NCBI RefSeq assembly: GCF_000359585.1
Contig: NZ_APMH01000003.1
Location: 124,001-188,000, forward strand
Direction of reading: 5' to 3'
DNA length: 64,000 bases
From: Clostridium tyrobutyricum DSM 2637 = ATCC 25755 = JCM 11008
GTDB taxonomy: Bacteria; Bacillota; Clostridia; Clostridiales; Clostridiaceae
Part shown: positions 40,888-48,757 of the stretch, in pieces
Layout of the letters: each line of letters begins with the position of its first letter
Numbering within the stretch: position 1 is the stretch's first letter
The notes under the pieces: model-generated
The model's input: the letters and a program-made list of their open reading frames with translations, nothing else
Database searches by the model: none
What the model was told of the DNA's origin: nothing
Made by a program: the position numbers and the translations under genes

Positions 40888-41148
40888 ATGGTATCTAAGG
40901 AAGTTACAGTTAAAAGTGCAACAGGATTGCATGCAAGACCTGCAACATTATTAGTTAAGAAAGCTTCTTCATTTAAATCAGATGTGTCTATAGAATTTGA
41001 TGGAAAGAAAGCTAATATTAAAAGTTTAATAGGAGTACTATCATTAGGTGTTACAAACAACTCAACAGTAAAAATTACTGCATCAGGAGACGACGAATCT
41101 TTGGCTGTTGAGGAAATAGCTAAATTAATAGACTCATTGGAAGAATAA
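40888..41148 (+). CDS. ptsH: HPr phosphocarrier protein
   Basis: HPr passes phosphate from Enzyme I to sugar-specific PTS enzymes. His15 lies in TGLHARPATLLVKKA, and the HPr-kinase target Ser46 lies in NIKSLIGVLSLG, so it can also act as a CcpA co-repressor in carbon catabolite control. The 86 residues are exact for the family. ATG 40888 follows GAGGTGA; the in-frame GTG at 40879 is within the RBS. ptsI is not adjacent, which is common in clostridia. Confidence 0.96.
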   Translation: MVSKEVTVKSATGLHARPATLLVKKASSFKSDVSIEFDGKKANIKSLIGVLSLGVTNNSTVKITASGDDESLAVEEIAKLIDSLEE

Positions 41149-41167
41149 AATTAAGAATAACTTACAT

Positions 41168-41200
41168 AAATAAATGGCTCCTAATGGGCCATTTATTTAT
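41168..41200. terminator. Bidirectional terminator between ptsH and DUF378 gene
   Basis: A perfect 11-bp stem, AAATAAATGGC (41168-41178) with GCCATTTATTT (41188-41198) and a 9-base loop, lies between convergent genes. The right arm covers the stop of the minus-strand gene. Confidence 0.75.
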
Positions 41201-41414
41201 ATGAATTATAATTTCTTGCCTTCATTAAAAATATAACTATATCTATTCCAGATACTCCCATAAGTATGTAAATAATTTTTCCTATCAATTTGTCATGACC
41301 GCCAGATATAATTTCAATTAGGTTAAAATCTGAAATACCATATAATCCTTGATTTAAAGCACATATAAGTATTAAAAAAAGAGAAACGATATCTATAATG
41401 GTAAATTTATACAT
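41193..41414 (-). CDS. Small membrane protein, DUF378 family (YuzA-like)
   Basis: A 73-residue protein with two membrane helices. The first ends in CALNQGLYGISDFNLIE, the second is YILMGVSGIDIVIF. The ALN-x-GL-x-G turn followed by an F-x-L segment is the pattern of DUF378 proteins such as YuzA. On the minus strand a strong GGGAGGTAAAG lies just before the ATG, which supports expression. Function unknown. It is convergent with ptsH and divergent from purB. Confidence 0.78.
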   Translation of the reverse strand: MYKFTIIDIVSLFLILICALNQGLYGISDFNLIEIISGGHDKLIGKIIYILMGVSGIDIVIFLMKARNYNSYK

Positions 41415-41547
41415 AGAACTTTACCTCCCAAAATATTACTTATCAGTAAAATTATATTTAAATACCAAAAAATATAGAACCGTATATTTATAATTACAGT
41501 ATTATGTTAAAAATACGAATATAAAAGTATAAAAATAAGTTTTCATA

Positions 41548-41556
41548 TGTTATAAT
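41548..41556 (+). promoter_or_regulatory. Probable -10 of purB
   Basis: TGTTATAAT forms an extended -10 about 50 bases before purB. I see no convincing -35 and no purine riboswitch. Confidence 0.4.
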
Positions 41557-41604
41557 ATGAACGAAAAGCATAGAAAAATTAAATAATTGCGGAGGAATTT
41601 TAAT

Positions 41605-43035
41605 ATGAGAGATACTTATAATACACCATTGAATACAAGATATGCATCAAAAGAGATGAGTTACATATTTTCAGAAGAAATGAAATTTAAAACATGGAGA
41701 AAACTATGGGTTGCTCTTGCAGATAGCGAAAGAGAGTTGGGACTTAATATAACCAAAGAGCAAGTGGACGAATTAAGGGCCAATGTTGATAATATAAATT
41801 ATGAAGATGCACAAAGAAGAGAGAAAGAAGTTAGACATGATGTAATGAGCCATGTATATGCCTATGGACTTCAGTGTCCAAAAGCAAAAGGAATAATTCA
41901 TTTAGGTGCTACTAGTTGTTACGTAGGGGACAATACTGATTTAATAATTATGCGAAATGGACTTAATTTGATTAAGAAAAAAATATTAAATGTAATAAAT
42001 GTATTAACTAAATTTGCATTAAAATATAGGGATTTGCCTACTCTTGGATTTACTCATTTTCAACCAGCTCAGTTAACTACAGTAGGAAAGAGAGCTACTC
42101 TTTGGATACAAGATCTTTACCTGGATTTGGAAAATCTTCAATTTGTGATAGATACCTTAAGATTTAGAGGAGTTAAAGGAACTACAGGAACTCAGGCTAG
42201 TTTTATGGAACTTTTTGATGGAGATACTGAAAAAGTAAAAGCTCTTGATAAAATTGTAACTGAAAAGATGGGATTTAAAAATGAGTTTATGGTTACAGGC
42301 CAGACGTATACTAGAAAGGTAGATTCTATAATATTAAATACACTATCTGAAATAGCACAGAGTGCATATAAATTTAGCAATGATATGAGATTACTCCAAA
42401 ACATGAAGGAAATGGAGGAACCTTTTGAGAAAAATCAGATAGGATCTTCAGCCATGGCATACAAGAGAAATCCTATGAGATGTGAGAGAATAGGCTCACT
42501 TGCAAGATATATAATAGTAGATTCATTGAACCCAGCGATAACAGCCGCAACACAATGGTTTGAAAGGACACTGGATGATTCAGCAAATAAGAGAATAGCA
42601 ATACCTGAAGCATTTTTAGCTTTAGATGGAGTGTTAAATTTATATCTTAATGTATCAGAAAATATGGTCGTATATAAAAAGGTAATTGAATCCCATGTTA
42701 AAAAGGAGCTTCCATTTATGGCTACTGAAAATATAATAATGGAGTCTGTTAAAAAGGGTGGAGACAGACAGGAACTTCATGAGAGAATAAGAGTTCATTC
42801 AATGGAGGCTGCTAAAAAAGTTAAAATGGAAGGACAGGAAAACGACCTTATTCAGAGAATAATAGGAGATCCTTTCTTTAATATGGACAAAAATGAAATA
42901 TTGGATTTGATAGATCCATATAAATTTACTGGAAGGTCAAAACAACAGGTAGAAGATTTTATAAATTGTGATATAAAGCCGCTGCTTGAAAAAAATAAAG
43001 ATATTCTTGGAGAAAAAGTTGAGATAAACGTATAG
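41605..43035 (+). CDS. purB: Adenylosuccinate lyase
   Basis: PurB removes fumarate from SAICAR and from adenylosuccinate in purine synthesis. It belongs to the fumarase/aspartase superfamily. HLGATSCYVGDN, GFTHFQPAQLTT, GTTGTQASF and the signature SSAMAYKRNPMRCERI carry the active-site residues. The 476 residues belong to the longer PurB type found in clostridia. ATG 41605 follows GCGGAGG; an in-frame ATG at 41587 lies before the RBS. It is alone here rather than in a pur operon. Confidence 0.94.
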   Translation: MRDTYNTPLNTRYASKEMSYIFSEEMKFKTWRKLWVALADSERELGLNITKEQVDELRANVDNINYEDAQRREKEVRHDVMSHVYAYGLQCPKAKGIIHLGATSCYVGDNTDLIIMRNGLNLIKKKILNVINVLTKFALKYRDLPTLGFTHFQPAQLTTVGKRATLWIQDLYLDLENLQFVIDTLRFRGVKGTTGTQASFMELFDGDTEKVKALDKIVTEKMGFKNEFMVTGQTYTRKVDSIILNTLSEIAQSAYKFSNDMRLLQNMKEMEEPFEKNQIGSSAMAYKRNPMRCERIGSLARYIIVDSLNPAITAATQWFERTLDDSANKRIAIPEAFLALDGVLNLYLNVSENMVVYKKVIESHVKKELPFMATENIIMESVKKGGDRQELHERIRVHSMEAAKKVKMEGQENDLIQRIIGDPFFNMDKNEILDLIDPYKFTGRSKQQVEDFINCDIKPLLEKNKDILGEKVEINV

Positions 43036-43110
43036 AACTGTAAATAATTTAATTTATGCTGATTTAGTAGTATAATGTAAACATAAAATTCATTTAATGG
43101 AGGAAATTTT

Positions 43111-44556
43111 ATGTTTGATATTACAATTATTGGTGCAGGCATAGTAGGCTGTTCAATTGCAAGAGAACTTTCAAAATATAAATTGAATTTATGTATACTT
43201 GAAAAACAAGATGATGTATCTTGTGGTACATCTAAAGCTAATAGTGGTATAGTTCATGGTGGATATTCAGATATACCAGGTACATTAAAAGCTGAGCTTT
43301 GTGTTAAAGGAAACAGAATGTATGAAAATTTAAATAATGAATTGAATTTTGGATACAGACAAACAGGTTCATTGGTATTGGCTTTCAATGATGATGAGAA
43401 AACTCATTTAGAAGAGCTATATACCAATGGAATAAAAAATGGTGTACAAGGTATGGAAATAATCAATGGACAGAAAGCTATAGAGATGGAACCATATATA
43501 AGTAAAGATGTTAAATGGGCATTATATTGCAAAAATGCAGGTGTATGTTCACCATATGAAATGACAATTGCACTAGCAGAAAATTCAGTAGAAAATGGCG
43601 TCAAATTGAAATTGGAACATGAAGTTACTTCAATAATTAAAAAGCAGGAATATTTTGAAATAGTTACCAATAAAGGAAAATTAGAAAGTAAATATGTTAT
43701 AAATGCAGCAGGAGCGTATAGTGATAAAATATCTAATATGCTGGGATTAAATTATTTTAGTATTATTCCTAGAAAGGGACAATATGTTATCTTTAATAAG
43801 GATCAATCCTATTTGGTAAATAGTGTTATATTTCAGGTCCCGACCGAAAAGGGAAAAGGAATATTGGTAACAACTACATATCATGGCAACCTTATGATTG
43901 GACCAAATGCTCAAGAAGTATCTGACAGGAATGATGTATCTACTAATGAGGAAATACTTGAATATATAGTAAAAACGGCTGAAAAATCAGTTTCAGGTTT
44001 TAATATGAAAAAGGCTATAACATCTTTTGCAGGAGTAAGGCCAACTAGCAGTACAAAAGATTTTATAATAGAGGAAACTCAAATTAAAGGTTTTATTAAT
44101 GTAGCAGGTATTGATTCTCCAGGAGTTACATCTTCACCTGCGATAGCTCTAAAAGTAGTGGATATAATATCAGAAATGAATGTGAAGTTAGAAAAAAATA
44201 AAGAATTTAACCCTTATAGAAAGCCTATTATAGTAAAAAAGGATGAAAAATTTGTTGGGGATATTAATTCCAAAGATCCTAAAACCCATATAATATGTAG
44301 ATGTGAAAAGGTTACAGAAGCGGAGATCTTAGATGCTTTAAGAAGACCTATAAAGACGAATTCAATAGATGGTATAAAAAGACGTACAAGAGCAGGGATG
44401 GGAATGTGTCAGGGCATGTTCTGCCAACCAAGAGTAAAAAAAATTATAGCAAGAGAATTAAAAATAGATGAAGATGAAGTTAAGAGAAGAGGTCCAGGGT
44501 CATCTATACTTCCTAAAAGAGCAAGTAGATCTGATATTATGAATTTAAAAAAATAA
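43111..44556 (+). CDS. FAD-dependent oxidoreductase with BFD-like [2Fe-2S] domain (GlpA-type)
   Basis: This is a DAO-fold flavoprotein. The FAD motif is IIGAGIVGCSIARELS (residues 5-20), then KANSGIVHGGYSDIPGTLKA and VINAAGAYSDKIS. A C-terminal BFD-type iron-sulfur domain (about 390-460) supplies four Cys in CRC and GMCQGMFC. This layout matches the catalytic subunit of anaerobic glycerol-3-phosphate dehydrogenase, but glpB, glpC and glpK are not adjacent. Clostridia often have it as a stand-alone gene. The 481 residues fit the family. GGAGG precedes the ATG. Substrate is inferred. Confidence 0.85.
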   Translation: MFDITIIGAGIVGCSIARELSKYKLNLCILEKQDDVSCGTSKANSGIVHGGYSDIPGTLKAELCVKGNRMYENLNNELNFGYRQTGSLVLAFNDDEKTHLEELYTNGIKNGVQGMEIINGQKAIEMEPYISKDVKWALYCKNAGVCSPYEMTIALAENSVENGVKLKLEHEVTSIIKKQEYFEIVTNKGKLESKYVINAAGAYSDKISNMLGLNYFSIIPRKGQYVIFNKDQSYLVNSVIFQVPTEKGKGILVTTTYHGNLMIGPNAQEVSDRNDVSTNEEILEYIVKTAEKSVSGFNMKKAITSFAGVRPTSSTKDFIIEETQIKGFINVAGIDSPGVTSSPAIALKVVDIISEMNVKLEKNKEFNPYRKPIIVKKDEKFVGDINSKDPKTHIICRCEKVTEAEILDALRRPIKTNSIDGIKRRTRAGMGMCQGMFCQPRVKKIIARELKIDEDEVKRRGPGSSILPKRASRSDIMNLKK

Positions 44557-44589
44557 TATTGAAATTATAATAACATGTAGTGTAACTGC

Positions 44590-44620
44590 TTGCATATGAT
44601 TCCATATCATATAGTATACT
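44590..44620 (+). promoter_or_regulatory. Promoter with 19-base spacer and internal dyad
   Basis: TTGCAT (44590-44595) and TATACT (44615-44620) are 19 bases apart. ATATGAT (44594-44600) and ATCATAT (44606-44612) form a 7-5-7 dyad almost exactly in the spacer. Over-long spacers with a dyad are typical of MerR-type activated promoters. No MerR gene is in the window, and AT-rich dyads also arise by chance. Confidence 0.4.
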
Positions 44621-44641
44621 GATATACGTGGAGGTATTAAT

Positions 44642-45472
44642 ATGAGCAGATCCTATAATGATATAGATGATTTTATGCAGATTGCACTATATATGCTGCC
44701 CAAATATATGAGGCGAATAGAGAGATATAGAAGACATTATAATGATCATGGAGAACCTGACAATCATTTTAAAAGAGAAAAACATTCTCACGGTTATCAT
44801 GAAGATCCTTTGATAGATAGAAAAAAGTTATTTGATTTTTTAGAAAAAAATTTTTTATCTGAAAAAGATATAGATTCTAAAAATAAAAAAAGAGAAGTAA
44901 AGCAAGATAAAAAAGTTAGTAAGAAAGATAATAAGATATCAAACCAAGCTGCAGATGGCAGTTTGGTAAAAGATAAAAAAGATGCGAAAGTTAAAGAAAC
45001 TTCTGCTAAAAAAGATTACCATAATTATATTAGTCAGTTTTTATCTGGATTTTATAACCAATATATTGATATATCATTTAAATATCCATCAGTAAATACA
45101 ATGGAAAATGTATTTTTGATATATGCAGATGACAATGTTTTAAGAATTAGAGATTCTCAAAATCAAATTTTTGTTTTACCAGTTTGGAATATATCAGCAA
45201 TATACTTAAAAAATAGTTCTTTTAAAGAATATAATACTAAACATACCCATGTAGAAATCATTTCTATGGAAAATTATATGGAAAAATATTTTAATTCTCA
45301 CATTGGAAAAAAAATTAGTATTGAAACTATAAATCAAGGAAAATTTAAATTTATAAAAGAATGTATTGTTAAAAAAGTTTATGATAGATTTGTTTTATTT
45401 GACAATAATATTATTATAAGTTTTAGTAGTATTATTTTAATAAAAGAAGACTTAGATAATCATACTATATAA
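44642..45472 (+). CDS. Unknown lysine-rich protein with beta-rich C-terminal domain
   Basis: I do not recognise this 276-residue protein. The N-terminal part (about 1-70) is rich in Arg, Tyr and His (RRIERYRRHYNDHGEPD). A low-complexity Lys/Asp linker follows (about 75-125), then a beta-rich C-terminal part (about 130-276). The segment GKKISIETINQGKFKFIKE...YDRFVLFDNNIIISFSSI vaguely resembles an Sm-like small beta barrel. It has no signal peptide or membrane helix. GGAGG precedes ATG 44642. Spore-coat or nucleic-acid-binding roles are possible but unsupported. Confidence 0.7.
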   Translation: MSRSYNDIDDFMQIALYMLPKYMRRIERYRRHYNDHGEPDNHFKREKHSHGYHEDPLIDRKKLFDFLEKNFLSEKDIDSKNKKREVKQDKKVSKKDNKISNQAADGSLVKDKKDAKVKETSAKKDYHNYISQFLSGFYNQYIDISFKYPSVNTMENVFLIYADDNVLRIRDSQNQIFVLPVWNISAIYLKNSSFKEYNTKHTHVEIISMENYMEKYFNSHIGKKISIETINQGKFKFIKECIVKKVYDRFVLFDNNIIISFSSIILIKEDLDNHTI

Positions 45473-45492
45473 AAAGGAGTAATTTGTTATTT

Positions 45493-45906
45493 ATGTATAC
45501 AAGTACTACGAAGATAAATGTAAGATATGCTGAAACAGATAAGATGGGAATAGCCTACCATTCCAACTACTATATCTGGTTCGAAGTAGCTAGAGGAGAC
45601 TTTATAAAAGAACTTGATATTACCTATAATGAAATGGAACAAAGGGGTATACTCATGCCACTTGTTGAAACTTACTGCAAGTATTTAAGACCCTCAGTGT
45701 ACGATGATAAATTGATAGTTGAAACTTCAATTGGAGAGCTAACTCCAGTTAAAATAATACTTAACTATAAGGTCATACATGAATCTACAGGAAAACTGAT
45801 TGCTAAAGGCAAAACTACTCAAACCTTTGTAAATAAAGATTTTAAAATAATAAACCTGCAAAAAAAATATACAAGTTTTTGGGACAAGATTCAGCTGTTA
45901 AAATAG
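45493..45906 (+). CDS. Acyl-CoA thioesterase, YbgC/4HBT hot-dog family
   Basis: A single hot-dog-fold thioesterase. The motif VRYAETDKMGIAYHSNYYIW carries the catalytic Asp16 and the 4HBT signature, and VYDDKLIVETSIGEL and GKTTQTFVNKD follow. The 137-residue length is typical. Two starts are possible: ATG 45493 (13 bases after GGAG) and TTG 45484 (4 bases after it). I chose ATG from family length. A strong bidirectional terminator follows. The acyl substrate is unknown. Confidence 0.87.
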   Translation: MYTSTTKINVRYAETDKMGIAYHSNYYIWFEVARGDFIKELDITYNEMEQRGILMPLVETYCKYLRPSVYDDKLIVETSIGELTPVKIILNYKVIHESTGKLIAKGKTTQTFVNKDFKIINLQKKYTSFWDKIQLLK

Positions 45907-45909
45907 TAG

Positions 45910-45952
45910 AAGCTGCATGAAAAATTAGATATTTTCATGCAGCTTTCATTTT
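45910..45952. terminator. Bidirectional terminator between thioesterase and gltX
   Basis: A 14-bp stem (45910-45923 with 45932-45945) with an 8-base loop is followed by TCATTTTATTT on the plus strand. The genes converge here, so it can serve both. Confidence 0.85.
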
Positions 45953-47408
45953 ATTTAATAGCCGATTTTAATTTGTCAATTCCTATAGATAATCTTTTTA
46001 GAGATTCTTCTTTACCTATGATATCTGCAATTTCATAAGCACCACCAGCAGAGAACTTTTTTCCAGACAGGGCAGTTCTTATAGGCCACAAAACTATACC
46101 GTTTTTAACAGACAGTTCCTTAACTAGATTCATACATGCATCTTCTATATTTTTTATATTCCAGTCATCTATTGCTTCAAATACTGGAAGGATTTTTTCA
46201 AGAGTTAAAAGCGAATTTTCAAAAGTTGTTTTCATCTTCTTATGAACGTAGATATCAGCTGAATACTCTGGAAGATCCTGAAAGAAATCTATTAGATCAC
46301 AAATTTCAGGTAATACTTCAATTCTAGTTTGCACAAGTTCACTTATCTTTTTAAAATTTAAATCTTTTGTTATTATTTTTTTATAATAAGGTATTGCCAT
46401 TTCAGTAAACTTATCAGTATTCATTTTTTTTATGTATTCACCATTCATCCATTTTAATTTTACGTCATCGAATATAGCAGGAGACTTGTTTATGTTTTTG
46501 TAATTAAAAGCCTTCACCAACTCGTTTAAACTATATATTTCATTTTCGCCTCCAGGATTCCAGCCTAGTAGGGCTATGTAATTTATTATTGCTTCTTTTA
46601 GATAGCCTTTTTTTATTAAATCTTCAAAAGAAGCATCTCCATTTCTTTTACTTAATTTATGATGAGTGTCTTTCATTATTGGTGGACAGTGAACATAAAT
46701 TGGAACCTGCCATCCAAAAGCTTCATACAGTCTGTTATATTTTGGAGAAGAAGATAGATATTCACTTCCTCTTACAACGTGAGTTATTCCCATAAGATGA
46801 TCATCTACAACATTGGCAAAATTGTATGTTGGAAATCCATCAGATTTTATAAGTATCATGTCATCTAATTCTGAATTGTCTACAGATATGTCTCCATAAA
46901 TTTCATCGTGAAAAACTGTAGTACCAGTTTCAGGATTGTTTTGTCTTATTATATAGGGTACTCCCGAATTTAAATTTTCTTGTATTTCTTCTTTTGAAAG
47001 ATGGAGACAGTGTTTATCATATTTATAAGTTTGTTTTGCTGATTCTGCATTTTTATGAAGTTCATCAAGTCTCTCTTTTGAACAGAAACAGTAATAAGCT
47101 TCTCCTTTTTCAATTAACTGTTTTGCGTATTCTATATATATGTTAGTTCTTTTACTTTGAATGTAAGGACCAACTGGACCACCTATATCTGGCCCCTCAT
47201 CGTGTTTTAACCCTGTTATTTTTAAAGTGTCATAAATTATATCTAAAGCACCTTCTACAAATCTTTCCTGGTCAGTATCTTCTATTCTAAGTATAAAATC
47301 TCCACCTTCATGTTTTGCTATCAAATAAGCATACAAGGCAGTTCGTAGATTTCCGACATGCATATAACCTGTTGGACTTGGTGCAAATCTTGTTCTTACT
47401 TTAGTCAT
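45951..47408 (-). CDS. gltX: Glutamyl-tRNA synthetase
   Basis: GltX is a class Ic synthetase charging tRNA-Glu (and probably tRNA-Gln where GatCAB operates). The HIGH-type motif is [20 protein letters not shown], with HVGN as the variant. KMSKS is [10 protein letters not shown] zinc-like CFC motif with a downstream Cys in YDKHC is present. ATG at 47408 (protein [10 protein letters not shown]) follows AGGAGTGA on the minus strand. An in-frame ATG at 47450 lies inside a leader hairpin without RBS and is rejected. The product is 485 residues. Confidence 0.96.
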   Translation of the reverse strand: MTKVRTRFAPSPTGYMHVGNLRTALYAYLIAKHEGGDFILRIEDTDQERFVEGALDIIYDTLKITGLKHDEGPDIGGPVGPYIQSKRTNIYIEYAKQLIEKGEAYYCFCSKERLDELHKNAESAKQTYKYDKHCLHLSKEEIQENLNSGVPYIIRQNNPETGTTVFHDEIYGDISVDNSELDDMILIKSDGFPTYNFANVVDDHLMGITHVVRGSEYLSSSPKYNRLYEAFGWQVPIYVHCPPIMKDTHHKLSKRNGDASFEDLIKKGYLKEAIINYIALLGWNPGGENEIYSLNELVKAFNYKNINKSPAIFDDVKLKWMNGEYIKKMNTDKFTEMAIPYYKKIITKDLNFKKISELVQTRIEVLPEICDLIDFFQDLPEYSADIYVHKKMKTTFENSLLTLEKILPVFEAIDDWNIKNIEDACMNLVKELSVKNGIVLWPIRTALSGKKFSAGGAYEIADIIGKEESLKRLSIGIDKLKSAIK

Positions 47409-47435
47409 TATTAACTTCACTCCTATTATTTTAAA

Positions 47436-47467
47436 GTAAAAACCTCTCATCCAAAAGACGAAAGGTT
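47436..47467 (-). terminator. Terminator-like hairpin in the gltX leader
   Basis: On the minus strand a stem of about 12 bp with several G-U pairs (47467-47456 with 47452-47441) and a 3-base loop runs straight into five U (47442-47438). It lies between the gltX promoter and its RBS, with no other minus-strand gene upstream. It could therefore act as an attenuator. The leader is too short for a standard T-box. Confidence 0.65.
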
Positions 47468-47491
47468 AAAATTAATCTTAATCTTAATTAA

Positions 47492-47520
47492 ATCATATAA
47501 TAATGGAGTTTGGGTGTCAA
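47492..47520 (-). promoter_or_regulatory. gltX promoter
   Basis: On the minus strand: -35 TTGACA (47520-47515), 17-base spacer, -10 TATGAT (47497-47492). The predicted start is near 47485, giving a leader of about 77 bases. Confidence 0.75.
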
Positions 47521-47545
47521 GATGATTTTAAATATCAAGCACTTT

Positions 47546-47554
47546 TGGTATAAT
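47546..47554 (+). promoter_or_regulatory. Probable extended -10 of the chemoreceptor gene
   Basis: TGG-TATAAT (47546-47554) is about 45 bases before the gene. The -35 region (TTTTAA, 47526-47531) is weak. It is divergent from the gltX promoter. Confidence 0.5.
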
Positions 47555-47598
47555 ATACATATATAAAATTCAGCAACATGTGGAGGTAATTATAAAAG

Positions 47599-48705
47599 AT
47601 GAATAAAAGACCTAGATTGATGTGCATATGTTTTTCAGTAATTCCTATAGTAATTATAAGCATTGTATACTTTTTTTTAAGTTATACAAAAAGTATAAAT
47701 AATTATAATTTTATAATATGTCTTGCAATAATATCAGTTATCTGTATAATTATATCTTTTGGTATAGGCAAGCCTATAAATCAAGATGTAAAAAACATAT
47801 CTTGTATTGAAGATAATTTAATTAATGTGAATGATAGTATGGATTCCAAGCAACCACAATCTGTTAATAATATATTTAATATATCAAAAACAATTGTATC
47901 TTCTGCTAATGAAGTAGCAAGTTCTATACAGAATATATCCAAGGATACAAATTTACAATGTGATGAAATAGTAAATGTAGTTACTTTGATTGAAGATTTG
48001 AAGAATAAAGTCGACTTGATAGAACAAAAGTTATTAATGATATCTAAGAATACTAAACATAGTACATTAAATGCAAAAGAGGGAGAAGATAAAATATATG
48101 AACTTATAAAATATATAGTAAATATAAAGGGCTCTTTTGATATAGTGATGAATAAGATAAATAGTTTATCTAGTACAGTGTCCGAAATAGGAAAAATAAC
48201 TGATGTTATATCAGGAATATCTCAACAAACAAATCTTTTAGCACTAAATGCTTCTATAGAAGCTGCCAGAGCAGGAGAGAATGGAAAAGGCTTTACAGTA
48301 GTTGCAAATGAAGTAAGAAAATTAGCAGAAAAATCTAAAGATTCATCAGAAAGAGTAGCTAATCTGGTTACTTCTATAATAGATGAAACAAAAGATGTTA
48401 TTGATAATTCAAATGCAGTTGGATCACTACTAGAGAATCAAGCTGAAGTAGCCAATGATACTATAATTTCATTTGAGGATATTATAAATTCAATTACGAC
48501 AGTTCCAAATCTTATAGATAAAGCTAAAAAGTCTTTTAATGAAACTTTAAGTGATAATAGTGAAATACTAGAGAGAATAGAAAAAATTTCGCGAGATTCA
48601 CAATTCATATCTTCATCTTCGTCAGAAATAGCAGCTGCTTCACAAAAACTTTCAAATTTATCTTCAGGTATCAGTAATGAAATTAAAAGTTTAATTAAAG
48701 AATAA
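47599..48705 (+). CDS. Methyl-accepting chemotaxis-type signalling protein without sensor domain
   Basis: A 368-residue chemoreceptor with two closely spaced N-terminal membrane helices (about 8-28 and 38-58) and almost no outer segment. The remainder is a helical signalling domain. The kinase-control tip is [20 protein letters not shown] followed by [21 protein letters not shown], as in classic MCPs. No HAMP or periplasmic ligand domain is visible, so it may sense membrane or cytoplasmic state, or act with a partner. GGAGG lies 12 bases before ATG 47599, a rather long spacing. Strong hydrophilic coiled coil follows to the end. Confidence 0.87.
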   Translation: MNKRPRLMCICFSVIPIVIISIVYFFLSYTKSINNYNFIICLAIISVICIIISFGIGKPINQDVKNISCIEDNLINVNDSMDSKQPQSVNNIFNISKTIVSSANEVASSIQNISKDTNLQCDEIVNVVTLIEDLKNKVDLIEQKLLMISKNTKHSTLNAKEGEDKIYELIKYIVNIKGSFDIVMNKINSLSSTVSEIGKITDVISGISQQTNLLALNASIEAARAGENGKGFTVVANEVRKLAEKSKDSSERVANLVTSIIDETKDVIDNSNAVGSLLENQAEVANDTIISFEDIINSITTVPNLIDKAKKSFNETLSDNSEILERIEKISRDSQFISSSSSEIAAASQKLSNLSSGISNEIKSLIKE

Positions 48706-48714
48706 AAATTAGAA

Positions 48715-48757
48715 AGATTACATGAATTTAATGATATTTATGTAATCCTTCTGTTTT
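48715..48757. terminator. Hairpin between convergent chemoreceptor and metallo-hydrolase genes
   Basis: The 8-bp stem GATTACAT (48716-48723) pairs with ATGTAATC (48740-48747), with a 16-base loop, and is followed by CTTCTGTTTTTT on the plus strand. Confidence 0.7.

Noticed and set aside
41415-41604. Purine riboswitch or PurR box before purB
   Set aside because: No three-way-junction core or matching operator motif could be found; only an extended -10 is visible.
44575-44641. Sigma-E or sigma-K promoter before the unknown gene
   Set aside because: A CATATAGTA -10-like stretch exists, but no -35 element at proper spacing; the TTGCAT/TATACT pair is simpler.
47409-47450. Longer gltX start at the in-frame ATG 47450
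   Set aside because: No RBS, lies in the leader hairpin, and adds 14 residues not found in GluRS; ATG 47408 has a good RBS.
47409-47598. T-box riboswitch upstream of gltX
   Set aside because: Promoter to start is only about 77 bases and no T-box AG-bulge or specifier loop is seen.
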